From Ktedonobacterales bacterium (GTDB lineage Bacteria; Chloroflexota; Ktedonobacteria; Ktedonobacterales; DATBGS01), in NCBI GenBank assembly GCA_036557285.1, contig DATBHW010000003.1, positions 62,001-126,000 on the forward strand: 64,000 bases of DNA, given 5' to 3'. A model generated the notes under the pieces. It searched no databases, was not told the DNA's origin, and saw only the letters and a program-made list of their open reading frames with translations. Positions 9,306-20,751 of the stretch are shown piece by piece. How positions within the stretch are numbered: the stretch's first letter is position 1; the number at the start of each line of letters is the position of its first letter. Both the position numbers and the translations under genes were made by a program.

Positions 9306-10268
9306 TTACCGTTCAGTGAGATAGGGGTCAAGAGCGTCGCGCAGCCCATCACCCATCAGGTTAAAGCTCAGCACGACAAACAAAATGCACAGGCCCGGCG
9401 CCCAGACGAGCATGGAATGCTCCAAAAAGTAATCTTTGCCGTTGGCGACCATCGTTCCCCAGCTTGCCAGTGGCACCTGGATGCCAAAGCCAAAGAAGCT
9501 CAGGATCGATTCGATAATAATATTATTGCCGACCAGCAGCGTCGAGCTGACGATGATTGGCCCGATGGCATTGGGCAAGATATGCCGCACCATCAACCGG
9601 AGGTTGCTGGCGCCCAGCGTGCGCGCTGCCATGACAAATTCTCGTTCTTTGAGCGCCAGAAACTCACTTCTTACCAGGCGAGACGTTTCGGTCCAGCCAA
9701 AGAGGGCAATCAGCACTACGATGCTCAGGATCGATCCATTTGAGAAGCTGGCCGAGAGGACAAAGAGCAGCAGGTAGAGTGGAATCGCCAGGATGATGTC
9801 GGTCGCGCGCATCAGCAGGTTGTCAACAACGCCACCAAAGTAGCCAGCGAGAGCGCCGATGGTGACTCCCACGAAGATTGCCATAAACATCGAAGAGATG
9901 CCGATCAGCAGGGAGACGCGCCCGCCGTAGAGGATGCGCGCCATTTCATCGCGCCCAAGCTCATCGGTTCCAAGCAGATGCTGGAACGAGGGATTCTGGA
10001 AGGCCGGGCTATTCCTGAGGTCAATATTCGTTGATGGATCGAAGGTCGTGGTAGCGTGGTAAAGTATCGGCGCAAAGAGCGCCGCCAGGCCCATCAGCAC
10101 CAGCACCACGAACCCGACGACGGCCAATCGGTTACGGATAAAGCGATCGAAGATAATCCGCAACTGGCTGCGTCGTTTCCGGGCCAGTTGTGGGGTCAGG
10201 GCGAACAACTCATCCAGGTTTTCATCTCCGGGCAGCGATGGTGGAACAACCTGAGATTGTAAACTCAC
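9306..10268 (-). CDS. oppC: Oligopeptide ABC transporter permease (OppC/DppC type)
   Basis: 320 residues. A cytoplasmic N-terminal segment with the LRIIFDRFIRNRLAVVG entry helix is followed by a periplasmic loop containing HLLGTDELGRDEMARILYGGR, diagnostic of OppC-type permeases. The core of five further helices carries the EAA loop (AARTLGASNLRLMVRHILPN). The C-terminus DGLRDALDPYLTER is typical. It is the second permease gene of the operon, with 68 bases to the OppB-type gene upstream and 19 bases to the OppD-type gene downstream. Confidence 0.93.
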   Translation of the reverse strand: MSLQSQVVPPSLPGDENLDELFALTPQLARKRRSQLRIIFDRFIRNRLAVVGFVVLVLMGLAALFAPILYHATTTFDPSTNIDLRNSPAFQNPSFQHLLGTDELGRDEMARILYGGRVSLLIGISSMFMAIFVGVTIGALAGYFGGVVDNLLMRATDIILAIPLYLLLFVLSASFSNGSILSIVVLIALFGWTETSRLVRSEFLALKEREFVMAARTLGASNLRLMVRHILPNAIGPIIVSSTLLVGNNIIIESILSFFGFGIQVPLASWGTMVANGKDYFLEHSMLVWAPGLCILFVVLSFNLMGDGLRDALDPYLTER

Positions 10269-10336
10269 TGCTGAGTCTCCTTTCAGCGGCCTTGCCGCGA
10301 TGATTCAGGACGGTAACAACTGACCGCCACAGGTCA

Positions 10337-11299
10337 CTAATTGTAGCGAATGCGCGGATCAAGCACTCCATAGAGGACATCAGCAATCAGATTGAAAGTA
10401 ATGACCGTTACTGCCGACATCAACAGCATCGCCATGAGGACCGGGTAATCGCGTGATGTTAACGAGAGAATAAAGAAGCTTCCCAGGCCCGGCCAGGCGA
10501 AGATGGTTTCTGTTACTGCCGCCCCACCTGCGATAGCGCCAAAATTCAGCGCGACGACGGTCAAGACTGGAATCAAGGCGTTGCGCAGGCCGTGACGCGC
10601 CAGGACGGCGACAGGCCCCAGCCCTTTCGACCGGGCCGTGCGCATATAATCCTGGCGCTTCACTTCGAGCATGCTCGCGCGCATGTAGCGGCTCCAGCCT
10701 GCCATAAAGGCCAGTGAAAGCACGATCATCGGTAAGATCAGGTGCAGCGTATAGTCAAGGAAGTAATCAAAAGTCGAAGCATACACCTCGTCGCTGCTGC
10801 GGCCAAAATCGGGGAGCCAGCCCAGCTTGACAGAGAAGATCTCTTGCATGATCAACGCGAAGAAGAAGATGGGCATGGAAATGCCAAAATAGCTGAAGAA
10901 CGTGATCGTGTAGTCCACGATACTGTACTGGCGGGCGGCTGAGGTCACGCCCAGCGGAATCGCCAGGATCAAGGCAAAGAGCAGCGCCGACCCGAAGAGT
11001 TCGATGGTGGGTCCAACGCGCGCCCCAACATCGCTGATGACGGTCTGGCCGTCGTTAAAGGAGTGGCCGAAATCGCCAGTGATGGCTCCTTTGATCCAGG
11101 TGAAATACTGCACAGGCAGTGGCTGATCGATTCCAAGGTTATGGCGTATTGCCGCGCGGGCGGCTCCAGTGAGTTTTGGGTTGAGAAAAACCGCGTCGGC
11201 GCCTCCTGGGATCAGATGAATCAAGAGAAAGACGACCACAGAAACCATAAAAAGCAGGGGGATAGCCTGGAGCAGGCGCCGTATGATGTAGCGTCCCAT
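10337..11299 (-). CDS. oppB: Oligopeptide ABC transporter permease (OppB/DppB type)
   Basis: 320 residues from ATG 11299, giving the usual MGRYIIRRLLQAIPLLF start; the longer open frame has no family support. Six membrane helices, the loop LGIDQPLPVQYFTWIKG, the EAA motif (ARSKGLGPVAVLARHGLRNA) and the C-terminal ADVLYGVLDPRIRYN identify the OppB branch. It forms the channel with the downstream OppC-type permease. A strong hairpin lies between this gene and the binding-protein gene upstream and may reduce read-through into the permeases. Confidence 0.93.
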   Translation of the reverse strand: MGRYIIRRLLQAIPLLFMVSVVVFLLIHLIPGGADAVFLNPKLTGAARAAIRHNLGIDQPLPVQYFTWIKGAITGDFGHSFNDGQTVISDVGARVGPTIELFGSALLFALILAIPLGVTSAARQYSIVDYTITFFSYFGISMPIFFFALIMQEIFSVKLGWLPDFGRSSDEVYASTFDYFLDYTLHLILPMIVLSLAFMAGWSRYMRASMLEVKRQDYMRTARSKGLGPVAVLARHGLRNALIPVLTVVALNFGAIAGGAAVTETIFAWPGLGSFFILSLTSRDYPVLMAMLLMSAVTVITFNLIADVLYGVLDPRIRYN

Positions 11300-11481
11300 A
11301 GAGTCTTGCCCTCGCTGAATGCTGTGTGTCAACCACAAAGCTGCATCGTTCAACCACGAAGAAGAGGGTGATCGCACCCCGTCCAGAGCCTGAGTAGACG
11401 GCCAGCCCGGCATTTGCCGCAATCATACCATATTGGATAAAAAACTACCAGAGAGGGACTCGCAAAGATGCTGGTTATGAA

Positions 11482-11521
11482 TGTGGGCAGGGCGCCAGAT
11501 ATGGTTGACACCCTGCCCACA
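11482..11521 (-). terminator. Intra-operon hairpin between binding protein and permease genes
   Basis: A perfect 11-bp stem, TGTGGGCAGGG at 11482-11492 and CCCTGCCCACA at 11511-11521, with an 18-base loop. There is no good T-tract on either strand, so it looks more like an attenuator or 3' stabiliser of the upstream binding-protein mRNA than a full terminator. Such structures are known to give binding proteins higher abundance than their permeases. Confidence 0.5.
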
Positions 11522-11611
11522 CAAACAACCGGAAAGCCTCTTCATGAAGCGAATGCTGGAGGCATCACCTTCTGAACAGAGAGATGATGCCTTCCAGGAA
11601 ACGAGAGAGGT

Positions 11612-13270
11612 TTAGCTCTTATACCACGTCCAGACGTTCCAGGTCTCCGACGGTCCCTGAGCGGAGGGGTTGTAGTTGTGGACGTTGTTGCCGGCGACGG
11701 CTGGCGCTCCATAGGAGTAGACGTAGACGACCGGCAGATCGGTCAACATCGCCTGGTGGAAGATCTTGAACTGTTCCAGGCGAGCGTTCTGATCGGGGTT
11801 CTGCTGTTCGGCATGCAGCGCCGCATCAACCGCCTGGTTGCAATAGTAGGTCCAGTTGCCGCCACCCTGAGCAGCGGTCTGGTTGCAACCCCAGGAGGTG
11901 AAGTCGTCGGGGTCATAGCCGAGCGAGTTGGTAAACTCACCGATCTGATATTGGCCGCTGGGCAAGATGGTGCCGAACAAGGCATCGGCAGGAAAATCCT
12001 TGATGTTGATCTTGATACCGATATCCTTCAGGTTCTGCTGGCCGATTTGCTGGGTCTGCGCGCGGCGCGCGTTATTGGAGGTCGTGCTCCAGTTCAGTTC
12101 CAGGATCTTGCCGTTCTTATGGCGATAGCCATCCGAACCCATCGCCCATCCATCGGCATCCAGCACCGATTTGGCCGTTGCCTGATCGAACGGGTAGCAG
12201 GTCACGTCAGGCTCATGGGCAAAGGTACCCAGATCCTCATCGCAGGTACGTATGCCTACCCCGTTCACGGCCTGTTTGATCATACTGTCGATGTCAAGCG
12301 CCGTGCTGATCGCCTTGCGGACCTGCAAGTCGGCCAGGATGGGGTCGTGCAAGTTGAAGGTAATCCATTCAGTGTTGACCGGTTGCGTGGGGAGATAGAG
12401 CTTGTAGCCCTGGAGAGCTTTGTAGCTATCCAGCTTGGTGTTGTCCAGGAACCAGGAGGTATCGAGTGAATGACTTTGCAGGGCGGTCAGAACCGTGCTG
12501 GCGTCGGGGATGATCTTGAAGTTAATCCCATCCAGATACGGATAGCCCTGGGCCGCCTGGAAGTAATTGTCGTTGCGCACCACGTTGATGTGGTCGCCCT
12601 TGACGCGATCAGAGATCTTAAAGGGTCCGCTGACAACGGTCGGCTTGAACGCCTCAGTAGACTTCAGGATGGTGGACGGGTCCATCGTGCCAAAGACGTG
12701 CTTGGGCATGGGGGCCAGCCCTGGGTCTGCAAACTGCGAGGCGATCAGCGGCACGTAGACGTTCTTCATGCTGAAGGTAACAGTGGTGGCATCCACCGCC
12801 TTGAGCGTGCTGAAGTCAATCGAGGCCAGCCCAGCCGTACCGCCCTTGGCGCCATAAGCCGGGGTGTTCCACAGATTCATCGTGAAGACCACATCTTCGG
12901 CGGTCAACGGCTGCCCGTCCGACCACTTCAGATTGTCCTTCAGCTTCAGTGTGTAGTGCAGGGCGTCGGAAGAGATCTCACCATTGGCGACGGTGGGCAG
13001 CTCCTTGAGCAGTCCCGGGTGGATGACACCCTTATCGTCACCGTAGACCAGTGGCGCCCAGATCGTGGCGTCCACCAGAATTGAATAGGTTAGATTCGAG
13101 CCGTTGGAAAGGAGTACATCAGGCTCCTCATAGAGACCATCGGTGATCGTTCCACCGCGTTGGGGTTGGTTTGAGTTTGAGACAGGAGTTGGCCCGCAGG
13201 CTGGCAGCGCCAGGCCGATCAGCAGCCCCAAACCCACCACCAGGAAGAGAAGTTTGCCCTTTCGTTGCAT
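11612..13270 (-). CDS. oppA: ABC transporter substrate-binding lipoprotein, family 5
   Basis: 552 residues from ATG 13270, with AGGAGGGG about four bases upstream. Residues 1-25 form a lipoprotein signal (MQRKGKLLFLV start, lipobox LPAC). The mature protein begins with a short Ser/Asn/Gln linker, then the SBP family 5 fold: LKDNLKWSDGQPLTAEDVVFT and VRKAISTALDIDSMIKQAV are the family signatures. First gene of the operon; it would capture peptides or similar ligands outside the membrane. Ligand cannot be read from sequence. Confidence 0.93.
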   Translation of the reverse strand: MQRKGKLLFLVVGLGLLIGLALPACGPTPVSNSNQPQRGGTITDGLYEEPDVLLSNGSNLTYSILVDATIWAPLVYGDDKGVIHPGLLKELPTVANGEISSDALHYTLKLKDNLKWSDGQPLTAEDVVFTMNLWNTPAYGAKGGTAGLASIDFSTLKAVDATTVTFSMKNVYVPLIASQFADPGLAPMPKHVFGTMDPSTILKSTEAFKPTVVSGPFKISDRVKGDHINVVRNDNYFQAAQGYPYLDGINFKIIPDASTVLTALQSHSLDTSWFLDNTKLDSYKALQGYKLYLPTQPVNTEWITFNLHDPILADLQVRKAISTALDIDSMIKQAVNGVGIRTCDEDLGTFAHEPDVTCYPFDQATAKSVLDADGWAMGSDGYRHKNGKILELNWSTTSNNARRAQTQQIGQQNLKDIGIKINIKDFPADALFGTILPSGQYQIGEFTNSLGYDPDDFTSWGCNQTAAQGGGNWTYYCNQAVDAALHAEQQNPDQNARLEQFKIFHQAMLTDLPVVYVYSYGAPAVAGNNVHNYNPSAQGPSETWNVWTWYKS

Positions 13271-13338
13271 GAAGCCCCTCCTCAAAAAAAATGACGAGAG
13301 CGGAATGTAAAGCGCGCTCAGAGGGCAACTCCTGCCCC

Positions 13339-13564
13339 TTACGACGCAGCTTTACTTATACTACGCCCGCACGTCGTAAAATCTCACGAGCTTACGACGC
13401 TGTAGCGATCAGCCGCACTCTGCGTGCGGCACAGTGGCCTTGTCGGTCCCCCTTTCCTGGCGAGATGGCGGCGCGACCCAGGTTCTGTTCCTGGCCTGCT
13501 GCCGCATGGCATCAATCTCAGCCCGGCCCTGCTCTTGGAGAACATGTTGTAATCCTACAACATG
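13339..13564. promoter_or_regulatory. Leader with repeated TTACGACG motif and a perfect palindrome
   Basis: TTACGACG occurs at 13339-13346 and 13392-13399, with its inverse CGTCGTAA at 13372-13379. Farther upstream of the binding-protein gene lies a perfect 9-bp inverted repeat, CATGTTGTA at 13543-13551 and TACAACATG at 13556-13564, spaced by four bases. All fall within the roughly 320-base untranslated leader of the oligopeptide operon and may be operators or RNA hairpins. The rest of 13286-13737 shows no gene. Confidence 0.45.
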
Positions 13565-13599
13565 CAAGCTGAGCCATCTGGAGGTCTATTGACGCCGCA

Positions 13600-13628
13600 A
13601 GTATAACGACTTTCCTGATTGTGCGCAA
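13600..13628 (-). promoter_or_regulatory. Promoter for the oligopeptide transporter operon
   Basis: On the minus strand, TTGCGC (13623-13628) and TATACT (13600-13605) are 17 bases apart. Transcription would start near 13593, giving a leader of about 320 bases before the binding-protein gene. Confidence 0.55.
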
Positions 13629-13737
13629 GAGGTTTCTTAGAAACTTGGTGGCCGAAAACTTTGATAGTGAGCCGTTTTTATCTGTTGTAACTAAACAAAA
13701 CGCTGTCCAATGTGATCAAAAGGGTCAGGGTGGACGA

Positions 13738-14694
13738 TCATGCCTCTGCAAGCGGAGGCGGTCTTCCTTGAGCCCGTTGCACGCGCATGCCCTGCACCAG
13801 CACCAGAAAGCCCAGCAGCACGAGCAGGTCGAACCCCACCTCGCGCCCTGTCACGAGGCTATAGCTCTTCAGAAACTCGGTGAGACCGAGAAAGGCCCAT
13901 CCGGGCGCCAGTGCATCTGGAGTCAGCACGAGATAGGCAAGCCAGGCCCAGCTTGGAGCGAGCAAGAGGACTACCAGCGGGAAGCGCCACCAAAACCGTG
14001 GCCGCAGCAGGAGCAGCGCGAGGGCAAAAAACACGCAGACCGTTGAAGCCAGGGTAACCAGCACTGGCTCGGTGAGCGGCACACGGTTCAGATTCCAGAC
14101 TATGATGCTGCCGATGACGCTGAGCAGCACGTACAGCGCGGCCAGCCAGCTATCCACCCTCAGCCTCCAGCGCACCAGCCCATAAGAGAGGCAAAGCAGA
14201 CTCAGCGTGCTCAGCAGCACGCTCACCAGCGGCAGGAACAGAAACACCTGCCTCAGCACCTCCGAATTGGCTGCCTGATTCGTCTGATCAGGCCAGATCA
14301 GCCAGATCAGGGGGTAGGGGAGGAGCTGGAGGATCGTCATCGCTGCTGAGCTGGCTTGGAGGTACAAGCCGCCGCGCGCCAGCCTCGATGGGGCGAAACG
14401 AGCGCCTTTCAGGCAAAGGGCGATCAGGAGCGCGAGGGCCAGCGAGCGCGCCAGGCCATTGATGAGTTCAGGGCTGATCAGGTCTAAACGGCTCAAAAAC
14501 GGGTGATGGAACAGGTCAACGGGCTGGTGAGCCAACCCAAACAACCCTGCTGACTGGCGGATCAGCAGGATCACCAGGACATCTACCAGGACTCCGACCA
14601 GCACGAGCGCCCCGAAGCGTAGCAGAAACGTGCGCGTCCAGACCCTGCCGTTGGGGGGAGTAATCGGCACCGAGGCCATCCCTGACTCCGCCAT
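13738..14694 (-). CDS. Polytopic membrane protein of unknown function
   Basis: 318 residues with about nine hydrophobic helices, starting at about residue 26 (FLLRFGALVLVGVLVDVLVI) and ending in a short Arg/Gln/Pro-rich cytoplasmic tail. No transporter or enzyme motif was recognised. The first ATG follows a GAGG site 7 bases upstream; an internal ATG five codons in is also possible. It lies 51 bases downstream of gyrB on the same strand and may be co-transcribed. Confidence 0.7.
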   Translation of the reverse strand: MAESGMASVPITPPNGRVWTRTFLLRFGALVLVGVLVDVLVILLIRQSAGLFGLAHQPVDLFHHPFLSRLDLISPELINGLARSLALALLIALCLKGARFAPSRLARGGLYLQASSAAMTILQLLPYPLIWLIWPDQTNQAANSEVLRQVFLFLPLVSVLLSTLSLLCLSYGLVRWRLRVDSWLAALYVLLSVIGSIIVWNLNRVPLTEPVLVTLASTVCVFFALALLLLRPRFWWRFPLVVLLLAPSWAWLAYLVLTPDALAPGWAFLGLTEFLKSYSLVTGREVGFDLLVLLGFLVLVQGMRVQRAQGRPPPLAEA

Positions 14695-14745
14695 CCAAAC
14701 ACCTCAGCGTGTATCAGTGTTCTTGCCACAACACCCCCCATACCG

Positions 14746-17394
<2,649 letters not shown>

Positions 17395-17483
17395 TTATAA
17401 GGAAAAGGAAAGACCCTCAGAGCAGTTGGCATCTAGTCTGAAGCCTTCGGAATAGCTCTCTTTGGATAACCCTTTTGTGATCG

Positions 17484-17499
17484 TGTGAACCTGTTCACA
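17484..17499. promoter_or_regulatory. CRP/FNR-type palindrome upstream of gyrB
   Basis: TGTGA-ACCTGT-TCACA is a perfect match to the half-sites of the CRP consensus TGTGA-N6-TCACA. It lies between the zinc-ribbon protein gene and gyrB, 243 bases upstream of the gyrB start. Two further perfect sites occur at 29383 and 31982. Confidence 0.55.
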
Positions 17500-17568
17500 T
17501 TCCCAGCTCCCACAGCCTGACTGCCCAACCTGCCCGGCGTCAAATATCCTGGGGCAGAGGGGGTCCGG

Positions 17569-19374
17569 CTATTGGATCGCGCCGCTCCACGAGCCTTGCT
17601 GAGCAGGGTGCTGGGTGACGGATTGGTCCTGAGCGCACGTCATGGTGTAGCCGGAGGTACTCCAACTGCCGCTGCTGGTAGTGGCGCTGCTGAAGGAGCC
17701 GCTGAGGGTCTGGAGGGTATAGGGCGTGCTGGCCTGGCAGGTGAAGCCGTTGGAGAGAACATATTGATCGCTGGTGGCCGTTTCGGTATAGGTCAGTTGG
17801 CCGCCCTTATAGCTCCCGCTGCACGTTGCGGTCAGCGTCTCCTGATACGTAACCCCCGTAGGCATGCCGCTCGCATCCAGCACATTGCCGGTCTGGGTAA
17901 AGGGCTGGCTGTTATCACGCGCCTGGCAGACCGTCCCGCCAGCTGGGTCGGCCTGGCCGGTGATAACCAGCGTTTCCTGCATAGACTGAGGCGCGCCGGT
18001 AAGGGGGTCTTGTGTCTGGATGGTAACGACCAGCGTAAAGCTGGCGTCGTCGGCAGGAGCGCCATTGGGGCCGGGAGTGCCAGCCTCGCCTTGAGTGACG
18101 ATGGCAAGCGCCGCGCCGCGCCGGGTGACATACCCCTGGTCATCCTTTGCCGTCAGCGTATGATTCCCCACGCCCCAATCGCCGGTCACGGTCAGGTCGG
18201 CCTCTACCCGGCCCTGCGCGTCGCTCTGCGTTCCCCCGCTGCCCGGCGCGGGCTTGCCATCCAGCAGAAACGTGATAGACGAGCGATACGAGAACCACTT
18301 GCCGCTGACGTGCAGACTCGTAGTTGTCGAGCCAGCCGGAACGCCGCCCTGCTGATAGTGGCTCTGCACTTCAATCACTGGTCGGGGGATAATATCCACC
18401 CGCGCGCCGCTCATCGTCGTGTAGCCCCTGGCATCGGTAGCCGTCAGGGTATGGAAGCCATAGCGCCAGGCTTCCGTCACCGTCAGGTCTACGCTAAAGT
18501 TGCCAGCCCCATCCGTAGACACCTCTGGCGCGCCTGGCGCGGGCTTGCCATCCAGCAAGATACTCACGTTGGAATGACGCGAGAAATGCTGGCCGACAAC
18601 GCGCAGCGTCGTTGAGGGCGAACCCGCAGGCGTCTCATCTACCAGAGAGGCGCTCATCACCTGGATGGTTGGCTCTGGCCGGGTGAGGAAATAGGCCAGG
18701 GTAACGCCACCAGTGGTCGCCACCAGCGCCGTAACAAGGACAGCAGCGATGATCTTGATCCGCATCCTGCCGGGTTTCTTGCGCGAACTGCTCTCCGCCG
18801 CTGGAGCCAGCGCAAGGGTCTCTGGTATGGGCTGCCAGGGATCGGTCTCCAGGTCGAGCGCCACCGGCGCGTGAGCCACCGTTGGCGCGCTGAAGGCGTC
18901 AGTAAGATCGTCTGGCGGGCCGACCAGCGCGCCCGACATCAGGCGATTGGTGGCGCGAGGCAGGGGCAGCGCGCCAGCCTCTCCCAGCCCTTCCGTTATC
19001 GTACCAGCCTGGGTAAGCTCTGCTGGGTCATCGGCGGGTAGAGCAAAGGGCTGGCGGCACGCGCCACAAAACCGCGCCCAGATGGGCGATTCCTCGCCAC
19101 AGGCCGCGCAGGGCTTCATCGGCGCTTCGGGGGAGGTCTCGCGCAGCGGCGCAATCACCTCTGCCGCTGGCTGGGCGCTGAGGCAGTTGCTACAGAGGCC
19201 CGCCCCCTCCGGCGTCTCCGCGCCACAGATAACACAGCGCCGCTTAGGTGGAGGAATTACCAGTGATGGCGAGGTCTCTTCGCTTAACAGCATCGAGGAC
19301 CGGGCGCGCCCACACTGCCAGCAGAAGCGCGTCTCCGCATCTAACGTCGCCTGACAAAAAGCGCAGCGCTCCAT
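17569..19374 (-). CDS. Zinc-ribbon, single-pass membrane protein with tandem Ig-like domains
   Basis: 601 residues. The N-terminus carries three zinc ribbons of CxxC...CxxC form (CAFC...CWQC, CVIC...CSNC, CAAC...CGAC). A long Ala/Pro-rich linker and one membrane helix at about residues 205-230 (IIAAVLVTALVATTGGVTLAYF) come next. Outside follow two similar repeats of about 85 residues (VVGQHFSRHSNVSILLDGKP and VSGKWFSYRSSITFLLDGKP), which resemble IPT/Ig-like sandwiches. A Ser/Thr-rich C-terminal domain holds four Cys. The layout suggests a surface protein with cytoplasmic zinc modules; the function is unknown. ATG at 19374 directly follows the transcribed repeat region. Confidence 0.7.
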   Translation of the reverse strand: MERCAFCQATLDAETRFCWQCGRARSSMLLSEETSPSLVIPPPKRRCVICGAETPEGAGLCSNCLSAQPAAEVIAPLRETSPEAPMKPCAACGEESPIWARFCGACRQPFALPADDPAELTQAGTITEGLGEAGALPLPRATNRLMSGALVGPPDDLTDAFSAPTVAHAPVALDLETDPWQPIPETLALAPAAESSSRKKPGRMRIKIIAAVLVTALVATTGGVTLAYFLTRPEPTIQVMSASLVDETPAGSPSTTLRVVGQHFSRHSNVSILLDGKPAPGAPEVSTDGAGNFSVDLTVTEAWRYGFHTLTATDARGYTTMSGARVDIIPRPVIEVQSHYQQGGVPAGSTTTSLHVSGKWFSYRSSITFLLDGKPAPGSGGTQSDAQGRVEADLTVTGDWGVGNHTLTAKDDQGYVTRRGAALAIVTQGEAGTPGPNGAPADDASFTLVVTIQTQDPLTGAPQSMQETLVITGQADPAGGTVCQARDNSQPFTQTGNVLDASGMPTGVTYQETLTATCSGSYKGGQLTYTETATSDQYVLSNGFTCQASTPYTLQTLSGSFSSATTSSGSWSTSGYTMTCAQDQSVTQHPAQQGSWSGAIQ

Positions 19375-19400
19375 TGATTATCCCTTGCCGGACTCTGACC

Positions 19401-19422
19401 CATGCCTGGTACATGCCTGGTA
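19401..19422. promoter_or_regulatory. Tandem 11-bp direct repeat before the zinc-ribbon gene
   Basis: CATGCCTGGTA occurs twice without a gap (19401-19411, 19412-19422), overlapping a possible minus-strand TATACC element. It is a candidate binding site for control of the zinc-ribbon protein gene starting at 19374. Confidence 0.4.
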
Positions 19423-19507
19423 TACAAAACACAGCGTTTCTCTTCTTTTTTTGTAACACACCAGATTACGACTGGCAAGCCTCAGATCAGCAAGGGCTCC
19501 ACCAACT

Positions 19508-19785
19508 ATGGGGGTGCCGCTCGTACCGCCGCCGTCCCGGCGGCCAGCGTTGGCCTGCTGGCGCCGTGGCCCGGAGGGCGCACGCTCGCCCTGGCGCAGC
19601 GGTGGCCGCCGGGAGGGACGCGCGAGCGACCACCGGGAGCGAGGACCTCTCGCTCGACGAGGCATAGCCGAGGCAAGCGGCAGAGACGCGCGAGCGAGGC
19701 GCAGCCGAGCGAGCATGGCCGCGCCCAGCGCGGTCAAGCGGCTCTGGCGAAGCCCTTCCCGAAGGGAGGCGGCGCTACAAACAAG
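19508..19785. repeat. Composite dispersed palindromic repeat
   Basis: A GC-rich intergenic block that starts with a GTACCGCCGCCGTCC-type left end and finishes with GGCGGCGCTACAA, the right end seen in other copies. The interior holds the GCGAGCGACC/GAGCGAGGACC segment and the CAGCCGAGGCAAGCG-type core shared with the copies at 32761, 42264 and 57840. Open frames through it have repeat composition and no protein family, so none is called. The remaining spacer 19786-19925 holds only the upstream region of the next gene. Confidence 0.65.
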
Positions 19786-19925
19786 TAGCAACCCCCGATA
19801 CTTGGTGGAGCCATCAGCAAGAATGGGTTTCATCTTTTCCTGACGGAAGGTGTCAGGAAAGCGCAGCTATACTGCTGAGGGGCAAAAATGCACCTGAAGC
19901 ATACCACTAATTGGAGGAATCGTTG

Positions 19926-20696
19926 ATGCGTCTTGGTGCGAATCTGGGGCCAACTGGTGATTGGCCCGCCATGCTCGCAGCGGCCCAGACAGCCGATAAG
20001 CTTGGCTTCGATGCCGTTGGTTTTTTAGACCACTATCATACCGACAAACTCGAATGGCCCTACATCTGCGGCTGGTCCGCCTATGGGGCGCTGGCGCTGG
20101 CAACTTCCCGCATCCATCTCGTTCCCCTGGTGATTGACCGCTTGAATTACCTGCCCGGCGTGCTGGCAAAAGAGGCCGCAACACTCGCCATTGCCAGCGG
20201 TGGGCGCTTTGAGCTTGGCATCGGCGCGGGCGATTATTTTCAGGAAGCCAGAGCCTGGGGGCTGCCGGTCCCCGATGCCGCCGAGCGCATTGCCGGTCTG
20301 AAAGAAACTGTCACCGTGCTGCGCCACATCTGGAGCGGTGAAAAGATCACCTTCGAGGGTCAATTTATCCGCCTGAAAGACGCAGCAGCCACACCAGCGC
20401 CCACACCACTGCCCCGCGTGATGGTTGGCGCTGGCAGTTCGCGGCGGCTGATTCAGAGCGCCATTGAATACGCCGACGAGGTGAACGTCTACGCCAACGA
20501 TGAGCTGATCCGCTTCGCGCGCCAGCAGATTGACGCCGCGCCGCGAGCCGTCGCCCTATCGGTCTATGTCTGGGAGTGGCCGAGCGATCTTGTCGAAAAG
20601 CTGGCGGTCTGGGAAGACCTTGGCGTTATGCGCACCTTTCTCACCTTCTGGCGACCCTTCGACCAGTTAGCTGAAGCGGCCAGATGGATGACATAA
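19926..20696 (+). CDS. LLM-class (luciferase-like) flavin/F420-dependent oxidoreductase
   Basis: 256 residues from ATG 19926, with GGAGG eight bases upstream. The family features are the N-terminal strand LGANLG, the FDAVGFLDHYHTD segment, RIHLVPLVIDRLNYLPGVLAKEAATL, and the GGRFELGIGAGDYFQEARAWG loop. It is shorter than the typical 280-340 residues, and the C-terminal part of the TIM barrel is abbreviated. In Chloroflexota such proteins commonly use coenzyme F420, but the cofactor and substrate cannot be told from sequence. It stands alone on the plus strand and converges on the aminopeptidase gene. Confidence 0.75.
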   Translation: MRLGANLGPTGDWPAMLAAAQTADKLGFDAVGFLDHYHTDKLEWPYICGWSAYGALALATSRIHLVPLVIDRLNYLPGVLAKEAATLAIASGGRFELGIGAGDYFQEARAWGLPVPDAAERIAGLKETVTVLRHIWSGEKITFEGQFIRLKDAAATPAPTPLPRVMVGAGSSRRLIQSAIEYADEVNVYANDELIRFARQQIDAAPRAVALSVYVWEWPSDLVEKLAVWEDLGVMRTFLTFWRPFDQLAEAARWMT

Positions 20697-20702
20697 CAAC
20701 CG

Positions 20703-20737
20703 GCAGCGCCGCCGTCCGGTAGGGACAGCGGCGCTGC
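20703..20737. terminator. Palindromic element between convergent genes
   Basis: GCAGCGCCGC (20703-20712) and GCGGCGCTGC (20728-20737) form a perfect 10-bp stem with a 15-base loop in the 55-base gap between two convergent genes. It resembles a short member of the dispersed repeat family and could end transcription from both sides. Confidence 0.5.
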
Positions 20738-20751
20738 AAGCAGATGCAGGA

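Noticed and set aside
19508-19843. Overlapping 110-140-codon frames in both strands
   Set aside because: All arise from the repeat element and lack ribosome sites and protein-like composition.
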